Source: Todiramphus chloris collaris (taxonomy: Eukaryota > Chordata > Aves > Coraciiformes > Alcedinidae). From it: a DNA stretch of 64,000 nt. Where the stretch lies: the NCBI GenBank assembly GCA_025345505.1, contig JANVCC010000018.1, positions 36,738,628 to 36,802,627 on the forward strand. Reading direction: 5' to 3'. The notes below the pieces were generated by a model that worked only from the letters and a program-made list of their open reading frames with translations, had not been told where the DNA came from and made no database searches. A program made the position numbers and the translations under genes. Positions 1 to 11,549 of this stretch are shown here, piece after piece; the stretch's first letter is position 1; the number at the start of each line of letters is the position of its first letter.

Positions 1-837
1 GACACTGAAGCATAGGAAATGTAACATTAAAAAAATCCCTCTAAAATCTATTTTAATTTTAAGTGAATTAGCAGTTAGACTTACATTGATTTGTGGATAG
101 GAGCGGGACACAATTTTTCAAAGTTCCCACCCCAGATACTTGCAGAACTCTGATACTTATGAGGTATAATTTAAAAGAAAAGGTTTCTCAAGGGAGGCAA
201 ATGAAGAGAGGAGGGTGGACTGTTGAAATGGGACTAGAGTTGTAGTTTTGCTTAATCAAGCCAACCCTCTATGCCTTATTTTTTTCAGTGAGACAAACAG
301 TTACAACCCACATCAGTTTTTAGGTGGAAAAAAGCAAAACAGTAATCTGGAGTGCCAAGTTCTAGCCATGTAACACATATATACAAGAAAGGGGTATGAA
401 AAATGCTAATGCAGAGTGGCCTTTTTCATCTTATTAATCTAAGACTTCTTGCTGAAGAAAGCATGGAAAATAAAATTAATTTAAAAGAGCTAAAACACAG
501 CTGAACTTTGTCTTGAGGCCACTATGAACTTAAAATTCAGCCATGTGTAGCAAAGCCCCACAAGACCTATAAACTCCTTAACTCCCTCTTACTCAGTTTT
601 TTGGAAGTTTTAAGAACAGCTTAAGTCTTGGGCTGCTCCTCTGTGCAGAGATAATGTGTCCCAGACAGAAGGTAAATTGCAGTAGGTAGACTTCCTCATC
701 AGGAATGAAATTAATCATGTGACATACCAATATTTCACATTTATTTCCAGTGTCTGGAAATCCCCTTTTTCATTCTTTGAGCACTGAAAGCAGGATAATG
801 AATTCATGCAGGATCAGTTGTGTTATGGTAAGGAGCT
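1..837. other. Non-coding stretch, nothing recognised
   Basis: AT-rich sequence with no long reading frame, no recognisable repeat family and no RNA gene. It leads into the CpG-retaining patch that follows. Confidence 0.5.
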
Positions 838-1200
838 GTGACAGTAACCGATCCCCTTTCAGCTTTGGTTTCAACGGCCCTGGATCATCTTCTGGCAGAA
901 AACCACCTGAAGTGCCCAGAGCCTGCCCGTCACTGCCAGCGCCTGGTGTCCCGAGGCAGGGGCAAGTGGGATGTGACTCGCAGCACTTTGAGCATTGACA
1001 GACCCTCCGAGACTGGTTGCCTTCTTCACTTACACCTCCCTGCTCTCTGAAGAATGTGACTGTAGCATTAGCTACTTTGCCACCGGGCTTTCCTGCTGTT
1101 GCCGTGAAATCATAGCTGTGGAAGGGGTTAAGGCATATTTCCTGCTGCCTAAAGCACGCGAAGCATTTATAGCTGCCGAGGCAGACACTGCTGTATGGTA
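838..1200. promoter_or_regulatory. CpG-retaining patch, candidate conserved non-coding element
   Basis: This stretch is richer in G+C and keeps roughly ten or more CpG dinucleotides (for example in the gtaaccgatc, cccgaggcag, gccgtgaaat and gcacgcgaag contexts), while its flanks have almost none. Short open frames overlap it in different phases on the plus strand, which argues against any one being a real exon. None of the translations resembles a family I know. Retained CpG and mixed composition are typical of constrained or hypomethylated regulatory DNA, but a lost exon or first exon of a non-coding RNA is also possible. The regulatory reading is inference. Confidence 0.3.
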
Positions 1201-1837
1201 CTCATAGACTTTGAGGCTTCAGGTACTTTGGGACAGAGCTGGAGAGGAGCAAAGCAGTTAGGGAGCCCTGTCCCTCCCTGATATTTGCTAGGCTGTGCTT
1301 ATGTGTTACTTCTCCCGCTTCCGAAGCAGAAAGTACAACGTGGCCCTTAATATCTAAGATGTTGTAGTTTTTATTCTGTGGTTTTGATTCCAAACATCAT
1401 TCAAATGTTCTGTTCAAACACCGTGTGTTAGAAGCGGATGTGGCTCTTTTTACCCTTGGAACTTCAGTTACTTCTGCTCTCGCTCAGTTTTCTGAAAATG
1501 AGAAGATGAAAAGCAATGTTTCATTTTTATATGAGGGAAAATCACCTCAAGTATTTGGGCAGCCGTGCCTCAGCTTACCTTTAAAGAGGAGGCATTTTAT
1601 TTTTCTGTTTCACTGCTTTATGGGGTCAGCAAACACAGAGCACCTTGATCTGAATGCTGTGAGATCTGGGGGCAAGGAGTCATCAGAATTTTCATTAGTT
1701 GAATTCCTTATTAAAAAGTTATTCTGGATTGAAATGAGACAAGAAAGTTCTTGAGTCTGGTTTTATCTCTTTGTTCACTTGTTTGTTATTTTGCTTAGCT
1801 TAGAAACAAAATATTGAAGCCGAGGTACATCAAGGCT
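1201..1837. other. Non-coding stretch, nothing recognised
   Basis: AT-rich sequence without a recognisable repeat. The plus-strand frame at 1425-1754 (109 codons) shows no known domain and is consistent with chance. Confidence 0.5.
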
Positions 1838-2000
1838 TGCTTTCTCTCTTTCTCTCTTTTTCTCTTTCTCTCTCTCTTTCTCTCTTTCTTTCTTTTTCTC
1901 TTCTCTTCTCTTCTCTTCTCTTCTCTTCTCTTCTCTTCTCTTNNNNNNNNNNCTCTTCTCTTCTCTTCTCTTCTCTTCTCTTCTCTTCTCTTCTCTTCTT
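1838..2000. repeat. Compound pyrimidine microsatellite, (CTTT)n then (TTCTC)n
   Basis: The array begins with CTTT/CT-type units and becomes a regular pentanucleotide TTCTC array from about 1895, continuing on both sides of a 10-N gap until about 2000. On the minus strand it reads as GAGAA repeats. Translations across it (lysine/arginine/glutamate-rich on minus, serine/leucine/phenylalanine-rich on plus) are artefacts of the repeat. True array length is unknown because of the gap. Confidence 0.95.
1943..1952. other. Assembly gap of 10 N inside the TTCTC array
   Basis: Ten undetermined bases lie in the middle of the pentanucleotide array with the same unit on each side. The gap is most likely a collapsed or unspanned microsatellite, and its size is probably nominal. 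Confidence 0.97.
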
Positions 2001-2754
2001 TTTTCTTTCATTAGCTCCTGCTCAAGCTTGTGATTTTTAAGGGCAAACAGCTCAGGCCAGCACCAAATACAGATTATGGGAAAAGAACAAAATAAAAATG
2101 ACACCTTTTTAGTGTTTAGAAACACCTCAAGTCAAACACACTCTTTCCAGTATTTTCTCCATCGAAGCTGCCCTGTGGGTTTCAACGTGTGACAAGCTCA
2201 GCACTGCAAGCAGTTGAAAAGCACGGAGATCTAAGTGCCTGGGTGTACTCCCTGCAACAGCTCCTTGCACGTCAGGTCAGATCTCAGCTTTTAAAACTCC
2301 CCAAATACTAATTTATTCTCCTGATGTTTCTGTTAAAGCACCAGATGAGACTTCAAGGTCTATAGGAAGAATATGTGTTGGGAATCCTATATAAATATCT
2401 GTTTATAGGTACAGGTATATAGGGTGGAGGGGCAGCTTGGAAAAATCTGTATCTCTGTCAGTAACTGCATTATTTTGCAATTTACTTGATGAAGAAAAAG
2501 GAACAAAAGGGTATGGAAATATTCTTTCAGTTCTGGGCATTTCCAGCTAACGTTTAAAGCTTTTTGAAACAAATATTAACAATAAAAATATTGCTTATCA
2601 ACAATTCCATTGCAATAGTGAAAGGGCTAGCACAAGGTATTTTACATGGTAGATATATTGTGCGATTTACTCTCTTTTCCTCAAAAATATCCCATGTTAT
2701 ATGTCCTCAAGTACATCTCATTCACTCATCTTTAAAGAAAACATCCACACCACA
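2001..2754. other. Non-coding stretch, nothing recognised
   Basis: No repeat family, RNA gene or convincing coding frame is visible. Composition is AT-rich and even. Confidence 0.5.
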
Positions 2755-2850
2755 TAAAGAAGATTTACCCCACAGTTATACTGGTATAAATGAGCTGAGG
2801 AACAACAGTTTTTCAGACTAATGGAGATCAGGTGTAACTTTAAGTCAAAC
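2755..2850 (+). repeat. Possible degraded dispersed repeat, 'tactggtataaatgag' type
   Basis: The words tactggtataaatgagctg and gagatcaggtgtaactttaa resemble a dispersed sauropsid repeat type in which a 'ggtgtaaatgag' core recurs. The match is short and from memory only, so this is a weak call. Chance similarity is a real alternative. Confidence 0.2.
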
Positions 2851-4889
2851 GGCTTTTTTCTCCTGGAGTCACTTGCATTTACACTGCTGTAAAAAAAAAA
2901 AAAGCACAGTTCAAATGCTTGCAATTAAATAAAGTTCTTCATGCAACGATATTTTAAAAAAAAATAAATTCTCCCCTGCTAGCGTCGGTCTGTGACTTGC
3001 TTGGTGCCGGAGTGATATCTTCCTGCACTTCCACGCACAGAGATGGGATGGGAGTTAGGAGCTGCTGAGGGAAGCACTGCGAGCAGGGCAAAACTGAACC
3101 ATGGCATGGACTTGTTTTAAGATTACGGGTAAAATTAAATTCTTGGTTCCTGTTACGAAACACTGAAAGGCTGCTGAAATGCATTAAACTTTTCAAATGC
3201 CTTGTATATTTTAGCCCAGACACCAGGACACTATTTACAGCTTGGTGTTTATCCACCCCATCCTCCTAAAAATTCTCCCATAAATTACAACCAAGGGGGA
3301 AAAAAGTCTTCACTTAATATCTAAATAGGTTTAAAGTTGTTTTCACCGTTTTTAAGTGACATTTCTAGAGATACAATAGCAGGTTTTTTCTCATACAAAT
3401 ATCTCTATATAAAACATGAGCTAAAATTTGAAGTGTTAGCATCTTAAAGAGGTCTCCTCTTTGCTTGCACAGTGTCAACATTTACAAAGGAAAAATTGCA
3501 GTGGTTTTGAAGATCACCCTTTGCTTTCTAGTATCTGCACACAGGTTAAGAAACAACAATTGGGATAAGTCATAACACTGGGGCAGGACAATCAAATGAA
3601 TCTGCAAAATCATTTTATGAAGTAGTTTCTGCCTTGCATCTTTTTACTACTTTGGCATAACAAGGTATTGCCATGCAAAAAAAAAAAAAAAGAAGAAGAA
3701 GAAAAAGAAAAAAAGAAACAAAGAAATGGCATAAAGAACTTCTAAGAAAGATGAATTTATAGGTAATAAAACAAATGCAATTTCTCACTTTTTTTTTTTT
3801 TTTTTCCCCCTCAAGTAGTCTTGAAAAGCAGTTTCTTTCAGTAAACCGTCTGGGAACAGCACAATGCCAGGGAAATTGCAGAAAAAACGAGACACTCGCC
3901 CTCATTCCCTGCTCTCACCATGCGGTGGCAGCCTAAGGCATTTGAATCTTTGTAACTGCAGCCAGAAATAAATATCCTGCTGTAACAAATGTCACTCTAC
4001 TGATGCTTTCTTGTTGCAAGCAGCAAGGGACTTGCTCGTCAAAATGCTGAGCTGTATGCCCCATCTTCATAAATCCTGACAATTTGCTTCTAAAGAAAGG
4101 TGAGAAAAAAAAAAAGTGAGAGGCGAGATCAACATCCAAAAGCTGAGGAGAATCTACTGAAATGATTTTGAAAAATCATACATACAGTGCCTTCATTTTC
4201 CATTGTGGTTTGGTTGAACACTGAAACTTTTGGACAAATGTCACGATCCATTCTCTCTCTCTCTGCCCCATCATAGCCTGCCTTTTTCATTTTTATGTTT
4301 GCATGTGGTTTGGTTTTAGTTCTCCTCCCCGCGACTCAAATACTCCATTTAGGTCCCAAGATACAGTCAGACTTGCAGCCTTTGGAGTGGAGAACACCTG
4401 CTTTGTGCATTGTGATCAGTCCCCATGCAGTTGCAAAGTGGTCTGCATAATAAATTTGTGACTGCTCCCTTTGTCTCAGGTTCCTTATGAAAACAGTTTA
4501 GGGAATTTAACAACAACAACAAAAGACAAACTCTCTTCAATTTATAAACATTGTGAAAAAAAAAATTGTTTCATCTTATGATAGATCTCAAACACATGGG
4601 GAGAGAGTAACTGTTTTAATTGAACCTGCCCATGGTGTGTTCATTTTGGGACATCTATGTGTGTCACTCCTGAAATATCTTTTCCTCTGGATATTCAGTT
4701 TCCCCTTTTTCCATTTTCAGCCTTCTCAGGCAAACTCACCATCCCTGTTCATCTTTCTGTCTGTGCAGCTTCTCTTTAGTGGTCACAGTGTGTCCATGCC
4801 CTTCTACCAGAGAACTTTTCCCTTCAGTCTAGCATTGTGGTAGCCTTAGCCTGCTAGGACCTACGTTAAGCATTCCTTAGCTAAATTGT
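2851..4889. other. Non-coding stretch with simple A-, T- and CT-rich runs
   Basis: The stretch holds an A15 run followed by GAA-type repeats (3677-3720), a T17 run (3789-3805), a short CT repeat (about 4253-4266) and an AAC repeat near 4510. No gene or interspersed repeat is recognised. Minus-strand frames crossing the T- and A-runs are low-complexity artefacts. Confidence 0.5.
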
Positions 4890-5290
4890 ATACATATTTA
4901 ATTCTTTGAATTCCATTTCTGTGTTCTCCTAATAAATCCTATTGTAATTCCTTGAGTTCTCGCTAGTGCTCCCTGGGGCAAAGAAACAAAGCCAGTTACC
5001 ACTATCAATGTAGTATTGTTAACGGCCTGCTGAACTTCACCTCCTTTATATTCATTAACAAAAAGGTTAAATAATCCTAATTTGCTCAGATCTACACTGA
5101 ACATTTTTTTCTCCCTGCCCTAACTCAGTATAGGCTGATTTAAACCATCCTCCAATATTTTTTTTGCTCATGGCACATCACTCAGTTTCCATTCCACGTG
5201 ACAGTAATCATATCCAAACGAAAAAAGAATTAAATAAACATGACGTTTCGTGACACGCTGTATCAGATGCTTTCCTAAATGAAAGGAAAC
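4890..5290 (-). mobile_element. Degraded LINE (CR1/L2-like) reverse-transcriptase remnant
   Basis: Read on the minus strand, the segment looks like a decayed non-LTR reverse transcriptase. Near 5290-5170 the translation FHLGKHLIQRVTKRHVYLI, followed by VEWKLSDVP, follows the spacing of the family pattern F-KAFD-V-H--LL--L then W-WL-D. Near 5095-5040, LGLFNLFVNEYKGG resembles the G-LLFNIFINDL block. The order along the minus strand is correct for a reverse transcriptase. Catalytic aspartates are not preserved and no long frame survives, so it is inert. Assignment is from remembered motif spacing, and the exact clade (CR1, L2 or L3) cannot be told. Confidence 0.4.
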
Positions 5291-5689
5291 CACCCACAGC
5301 TTGGGAACCCCTGCTAGGCACATCACCCCCTTCTTCCTTTGAAGCCGAGAAGCCGGACGTGGATCCGTGGTGGAAATATCATGACTCCTAGCTTGTCTTT
5401 GGTCCCATTTGGTGGGCATTGCACGCCTTGTCCTGCACCTTCATTTGTGGGTAGCTATCACAAGTCAACGATGTGTACATGCATGTCTGGTACCACTATG
5501 TGCCCCATTTGCAGAGTATTGGTGTTGATATCTGCACAGCATTAACCTTGCCTTTGTCTCAGTGCGTGCCCACACTCCCTCCTTGGCATGCTGAATGCAG
5601 TGGCAGTTGGCAGCACCATAGGTTTTTTTAAACCTCAGCAAGGGAAAGAGCCATGAAAGAGGTTCTCACTGGGGTGGTCAAAGTAGGGG
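5291..5689. other. Non-coding stretch, nothing recognised
   Basis: No clear repeat or gene. A small cluster of CpG sites (gccgagaagccggacgtgg region near 5345) lies in it and may continue the remnant upstream or be unrelated. Confidence 0.45.
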
Positions 5690-5870
5690 AACCAGCTCTT
5701 ACTGGTGGCAAAGAGGCTGAGGAGGGGAAGGAGCCCTGATCCCCACCTTGTTGATGCTGGGGCGCCCGCCAAAGAGAGCTCTGCGCTGCGCCATGCCCCA
5801 CATGCGTGCGGCTCAGCCGGCTCTGTACTTCCAGTAATTCAATCAGGACAGTCACGTCGTAACCATGTGG
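5690..5870. other. Local CpG-rich cluster, function unknown
   Basis: About ten CpG dinucleotides occur in this short G+C-rich stretch (ggggcgcccg, ctgcgctgcg, atgcgtgcgg, cacgtcgtaa), while the surroundings are CpG-poor. Short frames overlap on both strands without a recognisable domain. It could be a small regulatory element or a decayed exon. Nothing in the sequence decides between these. Confidence 0.25.
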
Positions 5871-6292
5871 AGTCAGTTACAGAGTCACAGTGAATTACTG
5901 AGGAAAGGATTTCATAATTAAAAAGGACAATAAAACGAAGAGCTTTCCACAACAGTGGAGTCCAGAATTACAACGATGACATACGAGAAACAAGAAAACA
6001 ATTACATTTGGGCTTAGTTTAAGGCCGGGCAGCACCTCTCCAGAAGAGAGCCTGGTGCTCTTCTCCCCGCAACAGCCTGCAGAGGATCAGAAAAAAGGGG
6101 TGATAAGGAAAGAAGTGAGAAAGGGGAGGTGGGAGGAAGAGGTCTTCTCTGCCCTTGGTGGTTAGACAGGGAAAGACAGTGCTCTGGAGCCATCATATGG
6201 AAAGTAGGGCCCAAGACTATGTATCATCTGAGGGATTCAGAGAGGATGAGCACCATATTTAGGAGAAAACATGTCCATGAGTAGGTACAAGG
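5871..6292. other. Non-coding stretch, nothing recognised
   Basis: No repeat family, RNA gene or supported coding frame. Confidence 0.5.
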
Positions 6293-6349
6293 AAATCAGT
6301 ATCAGTAAATCAGTATCTGTATCAGATCAGAAATCAGTATCAGTAAATC
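6293..6349. repeat. Short local duplication, 19-bp unit twice
   Basis: The 19-base unit aaatcagtatcagtaaatc occurs at 6293-6311 and again at 6331-6349, with further ATCAG/TATCAG words between. This is a short imperfect tandem array, probably from replication slippage. Confidence 0.85.
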
Positions 6350-6997
6350 TTATGAACCAGCAAATCTCCTGCTGGCCCCAGTGGCTGGACCCACAGCACC
6401 CTGTGGAAGAGTTGTGTCTCAGGTAGTGTCCAGCTTCTTGCTCTGAATCTGTAGCTGCACTACCCAAAAGCCTTTGTGCCAGCTGGCTTCGAGGTACTGA
6501 ACTGAATGACTTTCCTGGCAGGGTGAACAGCAACAGCAAAAAATGCGAGCAGAGCTGGACTCAAGCTGTCCTGCCATGATTTGCTTTCTGCCTCACCATC
6601 CAGATCTCTGCCTGGTCAGAATTATCCTCAGGGAATTATGCCAGGTCCTCACCTGTCCCTCCTTAGTCTGTCCTACCTGGGCACATGTGGCTGCAGGCAC
6701 CATGAAACCTGTTTATTCTGGGTCCTATCTTTTTCTAAAAAAAAAACCAAACCAAAACCAAAACAACAAAAAACAAACCCCAAAACCTGATCCAAAAAGT
6801 AGATTAGATGATTAGCTGTTTCTTTTGCATGTGACACTTGCTGTTGACAGCTCGTACGTTAGAAGAGTTCTTGTTTGAAATGCAAAGCCTTTTCTGTTTT
6901 AAGATCCCTATGTATCATACATATGGTCATCTGCTGCCTGGGACAGAATAGCTGGGACAATTGTTCACCTCTGGAAGCTGTGAGAACTTCCATATGT
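6350..6997. other. Non-coding stretch, nothing recognised
   Basis: Contains an A/C-rich run (about 6738-6790) made of AAAACC-like words. No gene or interspersed repeat is recognised. Confidence 0.5.
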
Positions 6998-7175
6998 TGT
7001 AGAGAACAGGGTGTTACACAAATCAGGAGATCTACATTTTATCCTTGTCTTTCTTAATGATGAGGAAGGCAAAACTGCTCAGTTATGTCCTGTAAAATAA
7101 TAGTTATTTTTGCAAAGTATTTTGAACTTCTACAAATGAAAACCATTAACAGATAATTATTATCACGATGCCCTT
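6998..7175 (+). mobile_element. MIR-like SINE fossil, sense orientation
   Basis: The order of blocks follows a MIR: an 'aatcaggagatctacatttt' block (compare the family's 'caggag-cctgggtt'), then a 'cctgtaaaataatag' block (family 'ctgtaaaatggggataata'), then 'gcaaagtattttgaacttc' and a 3' part ending in 'aattattatca' (family tail 'attattatta'). It is heavily diverged, as expected for an amniote-age SINE. Identification is from the remembered family pattern. Confidence 0.55.
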
Positions 7176-9439
7176 AGGTGGTCATGGAGTGCACATACTT
7201 ACACTTCATACTATAACAAAAATGCTGCTTTTACATGGGAACATATGTTTTCTCCTTTGTTTCCTGGGCTAAATGAAAACCCCCATCTGAAGTTCAAATC
7301 AGGGATTAATCCTCACTTTTGAGATTAAAAGGGGGTGAGTTGTCTCCCTAGCTGATCATTAGTCAGCTGGGCAAAAGAGGTGACCTGGCTCATTTCTTGA
7401 TTTGCCCGTAGAGAATTCCTTGCAGGCAATAGTCCTTTCCACATCAAGAGAGACTGTCCTACCTAGTGGAAGAGCTTCCCTGTCTACCAAGAATGACATG
7501 GAAAGAGATGAACTCTGTGAAGAGCTACCAATACATGCTAAAATGCTAACTTTACACCTAGCAGACACAGAGGTAGGAAGAAGAGTAAGCTCAGCACTGC
7601 TTTGTTTCAGCTGGATAAATATGACAGGTTTGAGAAGTTGGTGTGTCACACTGAAGACTCAGAACTGAAGCATTTTCAGACCTAGTATGTTCAGGTGAAT
7701 ACTGTACTCAGATTCAACATTTGCTTGTTAGAAAAGTGACACTAACACTATGTGAGTGAATAGTTAACGCAATTACTTATTACCTTCTGCATTTCATAAC
7801 AATATTGCTTTTTTGATGGTGTCTCACTTATAGTTCTTAACCATTCTTAGTAGTTGCCATGTAAAAGTGAAAACTATTTTTCCTACGCTTACACCTATGT
7901 CCACATTTATTTGGTATAGAAACATTTATTTACCTCTTTAAGGTAAAAACAAAATCTTGTCTACATTTTGTCTATCCTTAAGCAAATATATCAATGAATT
8001 ATCCATGTGGCTTCCCTAAGACAAAAACTTTAAAAACAAAAGATAAGCAGAGTTGATTTCTGAATGGAATGCTAAGAATCTTACACAATTAAATCACTAA
8101 ATTGAGAGTTTAAATCGATGATATCTATTGCTACTCCTGCTAGTGGAGGAAAATGAAACTACACCCTGAGGTGTTAAAAAAAATGGTTTAGTGACAATCA
8201 ATCCAATAGAGCAAGATCTCCTTCAGAACTTCACAGGATAACCTACTGATATCAGTGGAAGTGGACTTTCATCCATTGAAGTGGACTTGATTCAGGTGAA
8301 GCTCTGGTTTTCATCTTGCATAGATCTGCACCTACTGTGCTTTCTTTTGTAGTATCACAGGTGAATGAAGCCAAAGCAAAACACAATGAAAAGCTTGGTC
8401 CTGAAACAAGTTTCACTTTAAAACCATCACCCAAGCCTGGCACACACAAAACAGAGCTCAGCTTCGTGTATCTCAGTGAACACTGCCAAACGGCAGCTAA
8501 GGTTCACATTGACAATAAAACATGAGACATGGGGAATATTGCTTATCTCTAATGCCAAGTCCTGTTGCCACTGGCTATCCACCTATGGATACCCGAAATG
8601 AATATTATACTGTCCTAACCTGTTGGGACAGTATTTAGAGTTTTAATTGTATTAAAACATATAACGTTTATTTCCCTGCTCACTTGATAAAAGAATTCAG
8701 GTTGATAGGTTGGTTGTTATGTTTTATACTGCTATCACACTTTAACAATTGATAGCAATTAACTTTTTTTTAGTTACTTTTCCAGATGCACTGTAAAGCA
8801 ATGCAGTACCTTTAAATTTAGTATTTAGTATCTGGTAATTCTAACATCTAAGTGAGAAAAAGTGTAGAACAACATACATTTTTCTCCTTGATCTCATGGA
8901 CAAGTGTTGTCTGAAGCATTCAACAATGCATCCTCTCCTGGATCAAAGAAAACTCACATCTGCCTCTCAGCTTGGCACGGTCATTTAAAACATCCCCTCT
9001 CTCCCTCGGCTCCAGAAAACAACTCTAAGACAAAACCCATACACAAAACCCACTAGAATTCGTACATATTAATTTTTGTTGGCATTTAAAGCAAATTCCA
9101 TGGAACTGACCACAAATATTTGAAATCTCTCTCCTGGGTAAAGGTTGCACATTGGGACTGGAAAGCGAATAGTGCACACCTGGATACACAAACTCCCCAA
9201 ATCAAAGGGTTAAAAACAAGGGATCATTTGTTCTTAAGGGATACAAAAAACACATTCACCAAACAGCTGCTGTGTGGCTTGAAACAAAAGCTTGCAAGGG
9301 GCAGTTTTTAATGTAAAAATATGAGTGGGAGGGAGCACAAAACATCTCTGATCCTCACACAGCATTAAATCTATTTTTTTTTCCTCACACCGGTAACAGC
9401 TCAAGCATTCGGTTTGCCTCCTTTTGCCTGACAAGTTTG
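7176..9439. other. Long non-coding stretch, nothing recognised
   Basis: AT-rich single-copy-looking DNA. A tiny duplication (gaagtggactt at about 8260 and 8279) is the only local structure noted. The opposed frames at 7359-7668 on both strands carry no known domain. Confidence 0.5.
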
Positions 9440-9800
9440 CCTCTTTCTTTCAAACAACCACAGCTGACAAACACCACCAGAATGGAGCTGTCAGCTTGCA
9501 CCCACCAGTGCCCCATTGTTCCCTGCAGATAGAAGGATATTAGTGCCTGGTTTGTGACCACTGTAGTTAAACACCTTAAAGCCTATAAGTAAACTTGCCT
9601 GTAAATCAAAAAGGCAGGGAGTTTTCTCATTTCATCAAGTGTAGTTTTACTGTCTGCTGTCACCACAGCTGTCAGCAGGATGCTTAAGTGCTCTAATTGT
9701 CTAAGGGCTCATTCCCTCACCCTAACTAATTGTTTAGATCTGCTAATCTGCATCCATCATCTGTGAAGGGGCTAAGGCTGTTCTCATCTTCCAGTTCATA
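9440..9800. promoter_or_regulatory. Candidate conserved non-coding element with E-box/TGIF/NK-type words
   Basis: The stretch combines several developmental transcription-factor words: CAGCTG overlapping TGTCAG at 9666-9675 (E-box plus TALE-type site), CTTAAGTG at 9683-9690 (NK2-like) and TAATTG at 9694-9699 (homeodomain). Similar CAGCTGACA and GCTGTCAGC words occur at 9462-9505. Composition is balanced with no repeat-family similarity. Such clustering is typical of constrained enhancers, but each motif is short and common, so this is inference. Confidence 0.3.
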
Positions 9801-11174
9801 GGAATCAGCTATAGCAACTCTGTAACAGGATCTACAGGGTTTACCTACTATCCTGTGATGAGGTGGTTGCTTGCAGCTAGGTGAGTGATACTGTCTCATC
9901 AGACACTGAGGATAAGGAGGATAAAATCTTTAGATGACAGTAAATCACAGCAGTCACCCAAACCATGACTTAACAAGAAATAATAGCACCGTAAACAGCT
10001 ACAGCCCTGTAGTGCCAAACCCAACTAGGAATAGATGAAGAGACTATGTAAAAACCTTTACATAACCAAGCCCTTAGATAGACCTCACTGTATTTGTAAT
10101 GTGTGTGTGCTTTTTTTTAATGTTAGGTATGAAAAATTAATGATGTGAGTATGTATTGCTTCTGTATATCAAATCCTTCTTTAAAATGATTCATTGCATT
10201 TCAAAGGGCTTTCATCTCAACTTATTTATACAACTTTCATACAGTGTATAACACTTCATTTGGTCAAATGTTTATCAAAACCCATTTATTTAAAGTCCCT
10301 TTTCTGCATATATTGTTTAGATATGGTATATCATCATTCTATGTGGGGTTTTTTCTTCTTTTTTTTTTTTTTTAATAGCTGTGAAAGTAAGGCTTGAGAT
10401 TCTTTAAGCTTTTCTGGTCTTTCTATATAAATTTCCTTTGAGTTTGCCAAATTTTTATTATCATTAATATTGATCTGAATTTATCTGGATTCTGTAAACA
10501 GATTTCTGGCTTAAGTAAGGACCATGTCCCAGTCAGCAAATCCTAGGCTGCTTGTTACCAGTCACAAGTTACTAGCTGCTGATGTTGTACTATTCTGCCA
10601 GTGCAGACAAAAAGTTTGGTCAAATCACAGAAAATAAGTTTTGTGGCTGTAAGTTAGTCCTAAGGTCTATTTATGGCTATAAGATCTACCCTCAGACATT
10701 TCAATCTGCCTGAATTTTAATCCTGGTTCTTCACATAGGCCTTTTACACAACTTGTAACTTTTACACTGCAAATGTTTGCTTTGGTTAATTGTCAAGGAC
10801 CATCTTTTGCCTTGTTTTACCTCTTCTCTTTTGAGCACTGTCTTCTGCTGTTGCTTGTCCTTGTTGCCTTTGTTTCCCTAGGCCAGGTTCCATGGCTGCC
10901 TTGAGTGCCTTACTGAGGATGCTAAAGCAGGTTAGGGAGGTTCGATATGAAGTCAAGCACCAGTGCAGCCCTGCTGTTGGGCACAGAACCACTAGTTACC
11001 AGCTACAGTGCTGGAAATACTCTTGCCAAACTAAGGAAACACATGAATCTTATTTAATGTCTGTGGCTTTTGACACTTTCTAGTTCCTCCAATTAAGTAC
11101 CTGCAAGCATTCAGGCATAACCGTGAGATACTTGTCATATCCAATTGACCCTCTTTTTTTACTTGCCCTTCTTT
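9801..11174. other. Non-coding stretch with a poly-T run
   Basis: AT-rich DNA with a T-run near 10358-10373. No gene or interspersed repeat recognised. Confidence 0.5.
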
Positions 11175-11290
11175 ACAGCAATTGGCAAGTCCTACTCCAA
11201 GGAGCTTACAATTTAGTATGTGTAGACATGGTGAGCGTTATGTGAAGGGGACACCGATAATTCATAAAACCTAGTACTAACAGGTTTCTT
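11175..11290 (+). mobile_element. Possible L2-type LINE 3' fragment
   Basis: The words 'aagtcctactccaaggagc' and 'ttacaatttagta' followed by 'agacatg' match the order of the L2 3' region pattern ('gtccctgccccaaggagct', 'acaatcta', 'agaca'). The match is one block long and divergence is high. It is consistent with the MIR/L2 fossils nearby. Confidence 0.4.
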
Positions 11291-11549
11291 TGAAGGATTA
11301 AAGACTAAATTGAAAAGAAAGGTGGAGGGTGGGAAGAAAGAAACATTCCTGGTTTAGAAAGGGGGAATGTAAACACTGTAACCTCATACTTATGAATCTG
11401 AAAAATTAAGGGTACTTCTTTAAAGTTAGTCAGTTAAAAGAGTCCTCTATAGACATCCAAAACTGGTAGGGATTGCTACATTTGCTTAAGTGAAAAAGAC
11501 AACAGAGGGTAAACAGGCTTCTAATCTCAGCAGTTCAGCTAAATTCCTA
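11291..11549. other. Non-coding stretch between L2/MIR fossils
   Basis: Purine-rich in part (about 11317-11345). It may include undetected parts of the neighbouring fossils. Confidence 0.4.

Noticed and set aside
1775..2125. Lysine/glutamate/arginine-rich minus-strand frame
   Set aside because: It is a translation of the TTCTC microsatellite and spans the N gap. It is not a protein.
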